32,054 bases of DNA, from assembly GCA_027577415.1 (NCBI GenBank), contig JANBQS010000129.1:1-32054 (forward strand), written 5' to 3'. The stretch is from Coemansia sp. RSA 922. Lineage: Eukaryota > Kickxellomycota > Kickxellomycetes > Kickxellales > Kickxellaceae. Below, one piece after another: positions 7,129 through 14,923 of this stretch (its first letter is position 1; each line of letters opens with the position of its first letter). The notes below the pieces were generated by a model that made no database searches, was not told the DNA's origin, and saw only the letters and a program-made list of their open reading frames with translations. The translations under genes were made by a program, and so were the position numbers.

Positions 7129-9351
7129 TTACCATTTTTTGGTTCGGTTGTACCTTCTGTCGTTTGAGCTGAAAGCAGTCGTCGGTGCCTGGTTCTCGTT
7201 GGACTGCTGGCCGTCTCCCACTGGTTCCTCGTTGGCTTGCTCGCCACCCCGACGTCTTGGCGAGGACCAGTCTCTAGGCCCAGTAGCAACAGACCTATTT
7301 GGCTGCCTATCTCTAGGTGTCCGTGCTTGGTTGGCGCGTTGATTGTCCCAACGTCTTGAGAATGACGAGTTGTCAGGTCCAGCAGCGGCCGGCCTATTCA
7401 GCGGAGTATCCATTTGCGCTTGGGCCAGATTGGTGCGTTCGTCATCCCGATCTCTCTGACTCGTCGACGACAAACTCTGGTTGTTGGCCTCGGTAGTGGA
7501 TCCGCGCGACTGACTGTCCGTAGGCGCAGTGGCCTGGGTGGCACGTTGGTCATCCCCACGGCTCGAGAAGGACAAATCGTTAGACCCAATAGCGACAGGA
7601 CTGTTCGGTCGCGTATCAATAGGCGCCGGTTCCTCGGCAGGCATATTCGACTGCCTCTCCAACCGCCTCTCCAGCCGTGCCCGCACCTTAACACCCCCGC
7701 GCTTACTCCTGTGGCACTTCTTCCAGGGCTCGGAGTTGCCAGGCTCAGCAGCTGACCCAGCCGGTTTCACGTCGGCAGAGTCATTGACAGCGCTATTGTT
7801 ATCGACAGGCACCGGCTGTGTAGCAACAGTGGCCACATCCCTGATATCGACGTCACCGCCAGCGATGGAATCTTGGTCGGTGCGCGCTGATTGCGCAGCA
7901 TCAACGACCTCAATAACAGCGACGGTCCCATCGTCGTCGACGCGGTCTGTCTGCGCAGTGTCAACAGCCTCGCCGCCAGCGACGGTCTCCTCGTCGCTAC
8001 GCGCGGGATGCGCAGCGTCGGCTGCATCCCCATCAACGGTCTCGTCGTCGACGCGGTCTGTCTGCGCAGTGTCAACAGCCTCGCCGCCAACGATGGTATC
8101 TTGGTCGGTGCGCGCTGATTGCGCAGCATCAACGACCTCAATAACAGCGACGGTCCCATCGTCGTCGACGCGATCTGTCTGCACAGTGTCAACGGCCTCG
8201 CCGCCAGCGACGGTCTCCTCGTTAATACGCGCGGGATGCACAGTGTCGACTACATCCCCAGCAACAGTCTCGTCGTCAATACGCGCGGGATGCGCAGTGT
8301 CGACTACATCCCCAGCAACGGTCTCGTCGTCGGTAGGCGCGGGATGGGCGGCGTCAACGACATTGCCGCCATCGACGGTCTCATCGTTAGCAGCCTCGCC
8401 GACGGTGCCCTGGCCATATTGAATGGCTACTGTGGTGACAACACAGCCCACCATAAAGCTCACAATACTGATGGCAAGGTATTGGGGCATTGGCGGTGGC
8501 AGCAGTTGTTCACCCCACAACAGCGCAGGCTCGGTTGGTCTGTCAGACCTATCGTTGGCGTCTTCGTCGTTGACGGGCATCTTGTGCTTGTTGCTGACCT
8601 CTTGATCACTGTTACCATCATCGTCGGTGCCATTGTCATCGTCAGTGCCGCCATCGTTGGGATTGTCATTGTCAGTATCGTCATCGTTGGGACCATCACT
8701 GACGGTGCCCTGGCCATATCGAATGACTACTGTGGTGATAACACAGCCCACCATAAAGCACGCAATGCCGATGATAAAGTCCCGAGCCATCGGCGGTGGC
8801 AGCAGCTGTTCACCCCACAACAGTGCTGGCTCAATCGGTCTGGCAGGCGGAGAGGTGTGTGCCGCTGTTTCTGGCATCAATATTTGTTCGCGCTCCTGTG
8901 CCTTCGGACATGTGGGTATGGGCGTCGGAATAGCCACAGTCGTATGATGCGCTGGCGTTGGACCACTAAGGTGATGATGAAAATGAATACGACCTGGTCC
9001 TGACCTCGCTCCATTCTGGCTTAGTATGCCGCCGAACCCAGTTGGTTCAGCCTGCAAATCCATGCCGCCAATATATGTTAGGCGCGGGGTTGAAGTCTCA
9101 GTAGCCCCAAAGAGCAGACCCCGATTGTGTGCTCCTCTGACTATTGTGCCTAGCGTGGCATCTGGGGTCGCGGCGTCGTGGTAACCATGGCTGTAGGTGC
9201 CAGTGGCTGTTGGGAGCGGACTGGCGACGGTGGTGTCCAGAGCGCAGAACACAATTTCATCAGTCAAAGCTGCCCGAGGCTGTTCGTTCAGCGGCTCAAA
9301 GACATGGGCGCCAAAGATAGAGGCAAGTGCCGCAAGGATAAAAAAGTGCAT
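7129..9351 (-). CDS. Unrecognised repetitive membrane/secreted protein with duplicated TM block
   Basis: 740 residues, no family recognised. The N-terminus MHFFILAALASIFGAHVFEP looks like a cleavable signal peptide. A block of about 49 residues occurs twice, exactly 100 residues apart (about 169-217 and 269-317). Each copy has EPALLWGEQLLPPPM, then one hydrophobic segment containing FMVGCV[I/V]TTV (about 190-208 and 290-308), then YGQGTV. Between the copies is an Asp/Asn/Gly-rich acidic stretch. Residues about 318-504 are tandem repeats of roughly 18-19 residues related to DETVAGDVVDTAHPARI. The last 200 residues are Arg/Ser/Gln/Asn-rich. With two TM segments the tail would face the same side as the mature N-terminus, but topology is inference. 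The reverse complement upstream of the ATG is pyrimidine-rich with a TATTTAG element near 9463-9470. Expression is unproven, but 740 open codons plus a signal peptide favour a real gene. Confidence 0.6.
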   Translation of the reverse strand: MHFFILAALASIFGAHVFEPLNEQPRAALTDEIVFCALDTTVASPLPTATGTYSHGYHDAATPDATLGTIVRGAHNRGLLFGATETSTPRLTYIGGMDLQAEPTGFGGILSQNGARSGPGRIHFHHHLSGPTPAHHTTVAIPTPIPTCPKAQEREQILMPETAAHTSPPARPIEPALLWGEQLLPPPMARDFIIGIACFMVGCVITTVVIRYGQGTVSDGPNDDDTDNDNPNDGGTDDDNGTDDDGNSDQEVSNKHKMPVNDEDANDRSDRPTEPALLWGEQLLPPPMPQYLAISIVSFMVGCVVTTVAIQYGQGTVGEAANDETVDGGNVVDAAHPAPTDDETVAGDVVDTAHPARIDDETVAGDVVDTVHPARINEETVAGGEAVDTVQTDRVDDDGTVAVIEVVDAAQSARTDQDTIVGGEAVDTAQTDRVDDETVDGDAADAAHPARSDEETVAGGEAVDTAQTDRVDDDGTVAVIEVVDAAQSARTDQDSIAGGDVDIRDVATVATQPVPVDNNSAVNDSADVKPAGSAAEPGNSEPWKKCHRSKRGGVKVRARLERRLERQSNMPAEEPAPIDTRPNSPVAIGSNDLSFSSRGDDQRATQATAPTDSQSRGSTTEANNQSLSSTSQRDRDDERTNLAQAQMDTPLNRPAAAGPDNSSFSRRWDNQRANQARTPRDRQPNRSVATGPRDWSSPRRRGGEQANEEPVGDGQQSNENQAPTTAFSSNDRRYNRTKKW
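7873..8330 (-). repeat. Coding tandem repeats with a 228-bp higher-order unit
   Basis: The string TTGGTCGGTGCGCGCTGATT occurs at 7873 and again at 8101, an offset of 228 bp (76 codons). The following roughly 120-140 bp are almost identical in the two copies. Within each unit are shorter related blocks of about 54-57 bp encoding the DETVAG...VDTAHPAR-type repeats, and further diverged blocks extend to about 8400. All offsets keep the reading frame, as expected for a repeat-built protein that gains or loses units. Confidence 0.8.
8401..8850 (-). repeat. In-frame direct duplication of the transmembrane block, 300-bp offset
   Basis: Bases 8401-8548 and 8701-8848 are diverged direct repeats offset by exactly 300 bp (GACGGTGCCCTGGCCATAT starts both). 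They encode the duplicated EPALLWGEQ-to-YGQGTV block of the minus-strand protein. The intervening sequence encodes Asp/Asn-rich spacer. Confidence 0.85.
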
Positions 9352-10306
9352 AATTTAGAAGGGAATATGTCAAAAGGTGATGAGGTTGTAAAAATGCTGT
9401 AGTGAAGAAAATAAGAAAGAAAAAAGGGGGTGAGCTATTCAATAGGACTTTGGGCGCTGTCTAAATAGTGTTTTTTTTTTGGTGCAATCCTCTTGCCACC
9501 CTGAGTGCCTTGCCCGCCTGCATGTGTGCACGGCAAGGGGGAAGGTGAAGTGGCAAAAAAAAAAAATTGAACTTGTCTACGGGACACTTCAGATCCTTGT
9601 TTCTATTGGTGGAGAGTGGGATGGCGAATCACCTTACAGGATGCAGCTCCTCTATCATAAGAGCGGAGCTGCAAATGCCACGTGTGGTCGGCTCAGTCTG
9701 TTGGGGGAAGCTCCGGGAGGCTCACTGTCGGCGCCCCTTTTTTCTGCATTTGACATGTTATTTATGTGATGAAGGGATGGTCCACAACATGAACCTCAAC
9801 CCCCCCCCCCCCGCACACACGTTATGAATGGTGGCGTCCCATGTCTTTTTTTTGCTCCCCTCCCCTCTCCAGCTGTTTATTGTTGGCAATACACATGGTA
9901 CAGGCTAGATTTGACGTGATAGCATAATATCTTACAAGTCTATTTCTTATATTAAAAAGAACAAGTTCAGATTTGCGCTAACCTATTCCAGGTGATCGAC
10001 ATCAACTTTTTTGAGTGCAAATATCGGTAAAAGAGATTGCTCTCGAAAGTCCATGTAGCAGCGACATGCGAAGATGAGACGGCATATAAATGCAGCCTTT
10101 ACGGCTGTGTTCACCGCGCTGTCCCTTTTTTTAGTTACATGCCGGCATGCATAATCATGCATGCTTTTGTTTTGGCGTCTTATCTATGGTCTTATTGGAG
10201 ATAAGAAGAAAGAGGTGTTTTCATTGATACCAAGCGTATCGCTCGCTGTTGAAAGTGCTAGCTGCGAAGTAAATAAAAAAGGCCTGTCGGGAAAAAAAAT
10301 AGTAGC
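9352..10306. other. Non-coding spacer with homopolymer tracts
   Basis: No supported gene. It contains the promoter side of the minus-strand repetitive gene (T10 at 9471-9480; TATTTAG read on the minus strand near 9463-9470), A12 at 9555-9566, C13 at 9800-9812, a TATAAATG element near 10085, and a perfect 8-bp palindromic arm pair GCATGCAT-AATC-ATGCATGC at 10145-10164. Short plus-strand frames at 9479-9827 show no domain or coding-like composition. Confidence 0.5.
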
Positions 10307-10324
10307 GTCTGATTGGCGATCAGA

Positions 10325-10660
10325 CTCTTAACTGAACCATCTCAAAATAAGGAGAGGCGTGGAAGCCTGCGCGTTGAATACTGATGTCTACTCAAGCGCC
10401 CAAGGCGTGGGCTGCTTAATAGGCGAGCATCTGCCGAGGTATTGGGTGTAGATCTTGTCTATGACAAATGTGATCTCAGTCGCAGCTTCAATGGCATTCG
10501 CCTGTTGTAGGTATTGCCAGTGTTGCCCGTGTAGCTTGAGGAGAGCAGTTGTAATTATAGGGCCAAGCTTAGTGACGGCACTAATGCAGTCTGCGGCATG
10601 GACTTGAAACAGCCTTCCGCGCTTTTGGCACTGTGAGGGCAGAGCGACAACTAGACGCTG
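10325..10660 (-). mobile_element. LINE-like C-terminal relic, copy 1
   Basis: On the minus strand a decayed coding stretch reads QCQKRGR, HAADCI, AVTKLGPIITTALLKLH, then NAIEAATEITFVIDKIYTQY, PTPWALE, an in-frame TAG, and SVFNAQASTPLLILRWFS. The C-x2-C/R...H-x3-C pattern resembles the zinc-knuckle-like motif near the C-terminus of non-LTR retrotransposon ORF2 proteins; here the second Cys of the pair is Arg. It is clearly homologous, by eye about 80% at the nucleotide level in the best part, to 17780-18085. A perfect 7-bp inverted repeat (10307-10325) sits at its 3' edge. LINE assignment is inference; homology between the two copies is directly visible. Confidence 0.5.
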
Positions 10661-11738
10661 AAGTAAGCTAGTCGCTCAAACTCGCAGATTTGCCATAGGC
10701 GCCGTGTAAATAATATCTGCTGCCAATAACGACTCTCAACGACGTCTACTCTGGTACTATCGCCACAAGCACTTAGCCATCGCATGTCCATAGCTAGAGC
10801 CCTCTAATCATGTAAGTGACAGACACTAAATGTAGTCAATATTTAGAGAAGAGTAACGAAAATGTTTTCCATATGAGAAAAAGGAAGAGAGGTGCACTGA
10901 AAATACTCCAAGCGCCAACAGATAATGACACGCCATCGGAGTGCTTTTTGACTCGAAGCTAGCGGATTTATCGTGATTAGGTAGATTGTCAATAAGCTCT
11001 TGTAGTGTCGTCTAAAGGGATAGCGCCACTGGTGCACACCTGTCACGGAAGGTGGCGTAGACCAGGGGGCGCTCCCACTGGGTCCAACATCAATGACAGC
11101 TCGATCCATTGATGATCTGGCTCCAAGTCTCATGCAGGATCCAGTGGTTCATTATTCCAGTGAGGTATATCCGTGCCTCAGAGCGCCATTTTTAGACTAG
11201 CCTTCTTTTGTGCGTGTGTGTGGACAGAGATAAGAAAGCTGGTCGGCATTTGCCCCCAAAGAGAGGATGATGGGGGGGGGGCAGCGAGCACAAATTACGT
11301 ACATTGGGCGCAATGCGCATATATTACTTCAATTGTTTAGGGGGCATCGTGGGAACGCCGTCGGCAAGGCCTTTTTTCACAATTATAGACGAAAAAAAAA
11401 AGACAAGTCGGGATGTATAGATAAGATAGCAAGCCCCAGCCAATCGCAAAGCGAACGGCAAAGGAAAAAGTTGTCAAAAAGACTCGGAAATGTGTGGCGC
11501 TTACATGTGCTGATCGTCGGCAATTGTTTTTCTTATTTCCTCACTGCCTGGTTGACTGTGAGGGCCAGTGAAAGTACGTCAGAGGCTATGTCGTTTTGGC
11601 CCAACAGACATGCGGGGAGTGTCAGCTGCACAACAGAGAAGTTGCACTCGGTGTAAGCCGAGAGAGAGCAACAGCCAGAGGAAGAGAGAAAAAAATGCAA
11701 GCTTGGCAAACCTCGCCCATCCTGCCCCCCTCAAATGG
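10661..11738. other. Spacer, possibly further retroelement debris
   Basis: No gene supported. On the minus strand at 10843-11133 there is an open frame of 96 codons containing HQWRYPFRRHYKSLL and KALRWRV. It lies on the 5' side of the LINE-like relic and could be more of the same element, but I cannot align it to a known domain. A GT-rich stretch lies near 11210-11222 and G10 at 11272-11281. The right end (11650-11738) is the upstream part of a TATA promoter. Confidence 0.4.
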
Positions 11739-11746
11739 TATAAAAG
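11739..11746 (+). promoter_or_regulatory. TATA box (TATAAAAG)
   Basis: Canonical TATAAAAG followed about 30 bases later by AACAACAACCACCACTCC and a C/T-rich leader, as in strongly transcribed fungal genes. The first ATG downstream is at 11928. The unit it would drive has no recognisable protein product. Confidence 0.55.
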
Positions 11747-12008
11747 GCGTGCCCCCTGGCGCCCCTTGGAGCGAGATTCAACAACAACCACCACTCCTCT
11801 TCTCTTTTCAATACCGACCAGCAAGTCTATCTCAAGCTCTCAACGTACTACGCTCTTCGCTCTTCACTCGGTATCTTCTTTGCGACATCTTCATCGTGCT
11901 CTGCTAACTCTAACTGTGGACGCGGCCATGACCCCTGCACAAAAAAATCGACACAATGACTGCGCTCTTCTTCTGGTATGTCTCAAGTTCATCACTGGCG
12001 CCATGCTT

Positions 12009-12284
12009 TGCACTACACGTTTGCCTCGACTAACCGCAGACTAAGGGCATGTATATACCAAAGAGTCTCGGATAGCTTTGCACTCAAGTATGCCTGGACT
12101 TGCACTACACGTTTGCTTTGACTAACCGCAGACCAATGGCCTGAATATGCCAAATGATCTCGGATAGCTTTGCATCCAAGTGTGCCTGGACTTGCATTAC
12201 ATGTTTGCCCTGCATAACCGCAGACTAAGGGCATGTATAAACCAAACAGTCTTGGATAGCTTTGCATTCAAGTGTGCCTGGTTT
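12009..12284. repeat. Tandem repeat, 92 bp x 3
   Basis: Units start at 12009, 12101 and 12193 (TGCACTACACG, TGCACTACAC, TGCATTACATG). They share ACCGCAGAC, GGATAGCTTTGCA and GTGCCTGG/TATGCCTGG blocks. Units differ at several positions, so the array is not recent. The 92-bp period is not a multiple of three, which argues against a protein repeat. Each unit carries TAACCGCAG, preceded by GAC in units 1 and 2. Confidence 0.85.
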
Positions 12285-12317
12285 TGGCTTGGCTACTCGC
12301 ACGCGGTGGACAAGCAC

Positions 12318-12428
12318 CTCTGACGACTGGTCTCTCTCGATCCAACTCGGGCATCTCTGGCGACTAGCCTCTCTTGGTCCAATTCGGGCACCTCTGGCAA
12401 CTGGTATTTCTCGATCCGGCTCAAGCCC
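12318..12428. repeat. Tandem repeat, 37 bp x 3
   Basis: Units start at 12318, 12355 and 12392 (CTCTGACGACTGG, CTCTGGCGACTAG, CTCTGGCAACTGG). Each continues with a [C/T]T[C/T]TC...TCC...CGGGCA-like segment. Spacing is exactly 37 bp. It lies 34 bp after the 92-bp array and has no sequence relation to it that I can see. Confidence 0.8.
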
Positions 12429-12679
12429 GACACAAGCTCTATGCAGCTAATCCAAAATCAAGATCGGGAACACCCTCCTCCTACCAATTTGTAAATACAC
12501 ACACTTGTACATAAAAAATATATTGCGAATGCGCAGCTCTACCCTTTTAACATTTTACATTTTTATACGCTATTGAAAGGTTCCATGGCGCCATCCTGAT
12601 TTGGTCCAACGCAAAGAATATGATCAAGAAGATTGGGAACAATTGGACAGCTGTGCGGAACACTGTAATATAGTTAAGC

Positions 12680-13710
12680 GGTACTCTGTAGTTGTGTGCT
12701 CTCTAGGTACGAGTGCAATATGGCCGATGTGAGGTTTAGTGCATGGTCGAAGGTTAGGGTATCAATTTGTAAGAGGTTGTGACAGGGCGACTCACTGTCG
12801 CTACTTCTGAAAATCCTATCGCTGACCTGCTCCTCGACTATTTCCGCTACCGCCTAACTGGTCTAAAACTCCCCGGCTACCACTTTTGCACTATTACCTT
12901 TTCTGGCGACATTGCAATTGTAGCCTTCTCAGAGAAGAATGTCAGAGTTTTCAACTCAGCGATGGACCACCATAGCTAGGTCTCAAATGCCCGGCTGAAT
13001 GATGGTAAGACTGGGATGCTCTGCATAGAAAGTCCCGCGTTCGAGTTGCCATAGACTCTTATGCTCCCCCATGCGGCACATTGATATCTAGGGATTCAAT
13101 TCTTGGAGAGCGGCTTGACAAAAAAGTATGTTGATGGTGCCCTCGTCGGAAAAAACCAAATGACCACAATGGGCTAGATGCAAGGAAAGCTATCACTGTA
13201 TGGTTGAATCCTTTTGACATACTTGGTATTATTGGCAAAGCTCTGGTATGTCGTGCGCACTATGTTATTTTCTAAGTTCACCTACAAGCTAGTGTACAAG
13301 AACGTAAGCGCTTTTGTTTGGTGTAGCGGGTCTCCCGGGGTTACTTGGGATATAGTCATCAGGCCCAAAAGGCAAGGTGGTCTCGGTCTACTCTACCAAT
13401 TTAATTGCAGACGCAAGTCATTTTCCCCAGTTTATCACATCTATGTTTGGTTAACGAGAGCTGCTGTGGCAGGCAGCTGCGATGCATTGAATCCTAGGCC
13501 AACGTTTGGGCAATGCCGGCCACCACTTGTCCTACGTGTTCTTTGCATTTGGTACTAAACAAAAGTTACGTATTGAGCGACACTGGTGATATTCACACTC
13601 AGTCGCTGCTGGGGCTAGCCATTAGAGCACCCCTTAATAACAAGTGCCTTTGGCTCATCGGTAGCAGCTATGAAAAGGCGTTGCAACAATGGACTGTTTA
13701 CTCTGAGTAA
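12680..13710 (+). mobile_element. Broken non-LTR (LINE-type) reverse transcriptase
   Basis: Pieces of a reverse transcriptase appear in order across frames. QGDSLSLLL (near 12784-12810, after an in-frame TGA) corresponds to the family's RQGDPLSPLL. Next come RLTGLKLPGYHFC, then TFSGDIAIVAF (FSGD at 12899-12910), in place of the catalytic [F/Y]-x-D-D. After a stop-ridden stretch come LAKLWYVV, FVWCSGSPGVTWD and RPKRQGGLGLL (GGLGL at 13376-13390), the conserved region after the thumb of LINE RTs. The last readable part is the frame at 13513-13710 containing AIRAPLNNKCLW. Many stops and frameshifts, loss of the first catalytic Asp, and no endonuclease in view show a dead fragment. The left boundary is approximate; 12590-12680 may also belong. 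Confidence 0.75.
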
Positions 13711-14828
13711 CTCGGTCATGTATCATTATTGGACATAAACGGTCATTGCTCATATCATACATGCCAATTACCATCCTTGTTTCTTTGTCAAAGTCAGCTA
13801 ATGACGTCTTGGTGTGTAAATTGACAGCAGCGCTCTAAGTGAAATGCAAACGTTACATTTATCAGTTGATGCGATAGTAATAAAATTGATAGTGTGTGGC
13901 AAGTTCGAAAATATATTATACCCAAGGCACATGGCACAGACTTGACCAATAGCCTAGTTACATTGGTTGATAAGTGTACCTTAAATACTCAGTATAAACA
14001 AGCCTTCCAGGAAGATATTGAGGTAGTCCAAAACAGGCGAGTATGTGCATTACTGGCAGTGTGCATACTGGTTGACTCCGACACTACTGGAACGTCAATA
14101 TATTGTGCATTGACCTGGAATTCCTCATGAATTGAATATATATAAAATGGACTATAAGACATAAAGTTGTTTATCGCTAACATCGTCATCAAAAACAGTG
14201 TTTGTTTGCCTAACGATTAAGGTTGGCGATTGAGAAGATTAGATTAGGACTGATTGGAGCGGTTTATCTGACCTACGAATTGATAGACTGTGGTCTTTTA
14301 TGAACAAGTAGGTTGTGAGGAGTGTTGCCATTGATGCGTGTACGGATACTTCAGATTGACATGGGTTTGCTGTTAGCGGCAAAGAATTGCCTACACGAAG
14401 AGCATTTTTATTTAGTGTGCCTTTTATTTGCATAAAGTCGGAGTTTATGTGCGAGAGGATTGCCCAACAACGCAAATCAATACACTCTTTAAATTAAAGG
14501 AGATGTGCAGATATTCTCGCCAAAGGAGCGACTTTGCCTGCAAAAAATAGGTTTGGAGAGCTGTCGAGATAGCAAAGAGGAATTGGCGATAGCTGGCATC
14601 CATAAGACTACCAAAGTCTCTGAAAATGGATTCAGCCATCCATTGTTCCTTAGTGTTGTCTACCCCACACGTGTGGCTATTGGTAAGCCGCCGCCCCCAA
14701 CCCCTTGCCCCAAATCGGCGGTTCAGCTCATTACGATCTGCACAAAAAAAGCCACCCGCCAAGTCACACTGGCAGCGATACTCTCCCTCCATGTCCCTCC
14801 AGTGGCACAACAGCCGCAGCAGAGAGAG
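13711..14828. other. AT-rich spacer without a recognisable gene
   Basis: Small open frames (13894-14130 plus; 14239-14475 and 14445-14810 minus) lack recognisable domains and I do not call them genes. The right end (14690-14830) is C-rich and forms the upstream region of the gene starting at 14924. Confidence 0.45.
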
Positions 14829-14836
14829 AATAAAAG
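14829..14836 (+). promoter_or_regulatory. TATA-like element (AATAAAAG)
   Basis: AATAAAAGG lies 95 bases before the chosen ATG at 14924 and is followed by a T/C-rich leader. Transcription would be expected to start around 14860, which places the earlier in-frame ATG at 14861 at or before the transcript's 5' end. This supports the start at 14924. Confidence 0.45.
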
Positions 14837-14923
14837 GAGGAGCTGCGTGCCCTTATTTTCATGTCTCTCTTTTTCCCTTCACACATCTTTTTAAATATTT
14901 CCTCACTTTTTTTAGAGTTCGCA

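Larger units (their letters stand above)
11770..12550 (+). other. Putative TATA-driven transcription unit of unknown product
   Basis: Downstream of the TATA box, the first ATG (11928) opens only a 38-codon frame ending at 12044 (MTPAQKNRHNDCALLLVC at its start). A GTATGT donor-like site at 11976-11981 and CTAACCGCAG ending at 12039 would define a 64-base intron, but splicing gives an even shorter peptide (27 codons). The rest is made of two tandem arrays, 92 bp x3 then 37 bp x3, followed by an AT-rich stretch (12490-12530) that could hold the 3' end. The product could be a non-coding RNA or a short peptide, or this may be a dead promoter fused to repeats. Only the promoter-like architecture and the arrays are directly visible. 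Confidence 0.3.

Noticed and set aside
7529..9003. Long plus-strand open frames opposite the repetitive minus-strand gene
   Set aside because: They arise because the in-frame tandem repeats lack stops on the other strand too. The minus frame is continuous for 740 codons and has a signal peptide, so it is preferred.
12009..12428. CRISPR-like array
   Set aside because: The repeats are contiguous tandem copies without unique spacers and the context is eukaryotic.
13021..13060. GCGTTCGAGTTGC as a tRNA T-arm
   Set aside because: No acceptor stem, anticodon arm or D-arm can be folded around it, and it lies within the reverse-transcriptase relic.
13894..14130. 78-codon plus-strand frame as a small gene
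   Set aside because: No homology recognised, no promoter elements, and it lies in AT-rich DNA next to a dead retroelement.
14861..14923. Earlier in-frame ATG of the anchored protein gene
   Set aside because: Only about 25 bases after the TATA-like box, so likely at or before the transcript start; the ATG at 14924 gives a clean N-terminal hydrophobic segment.
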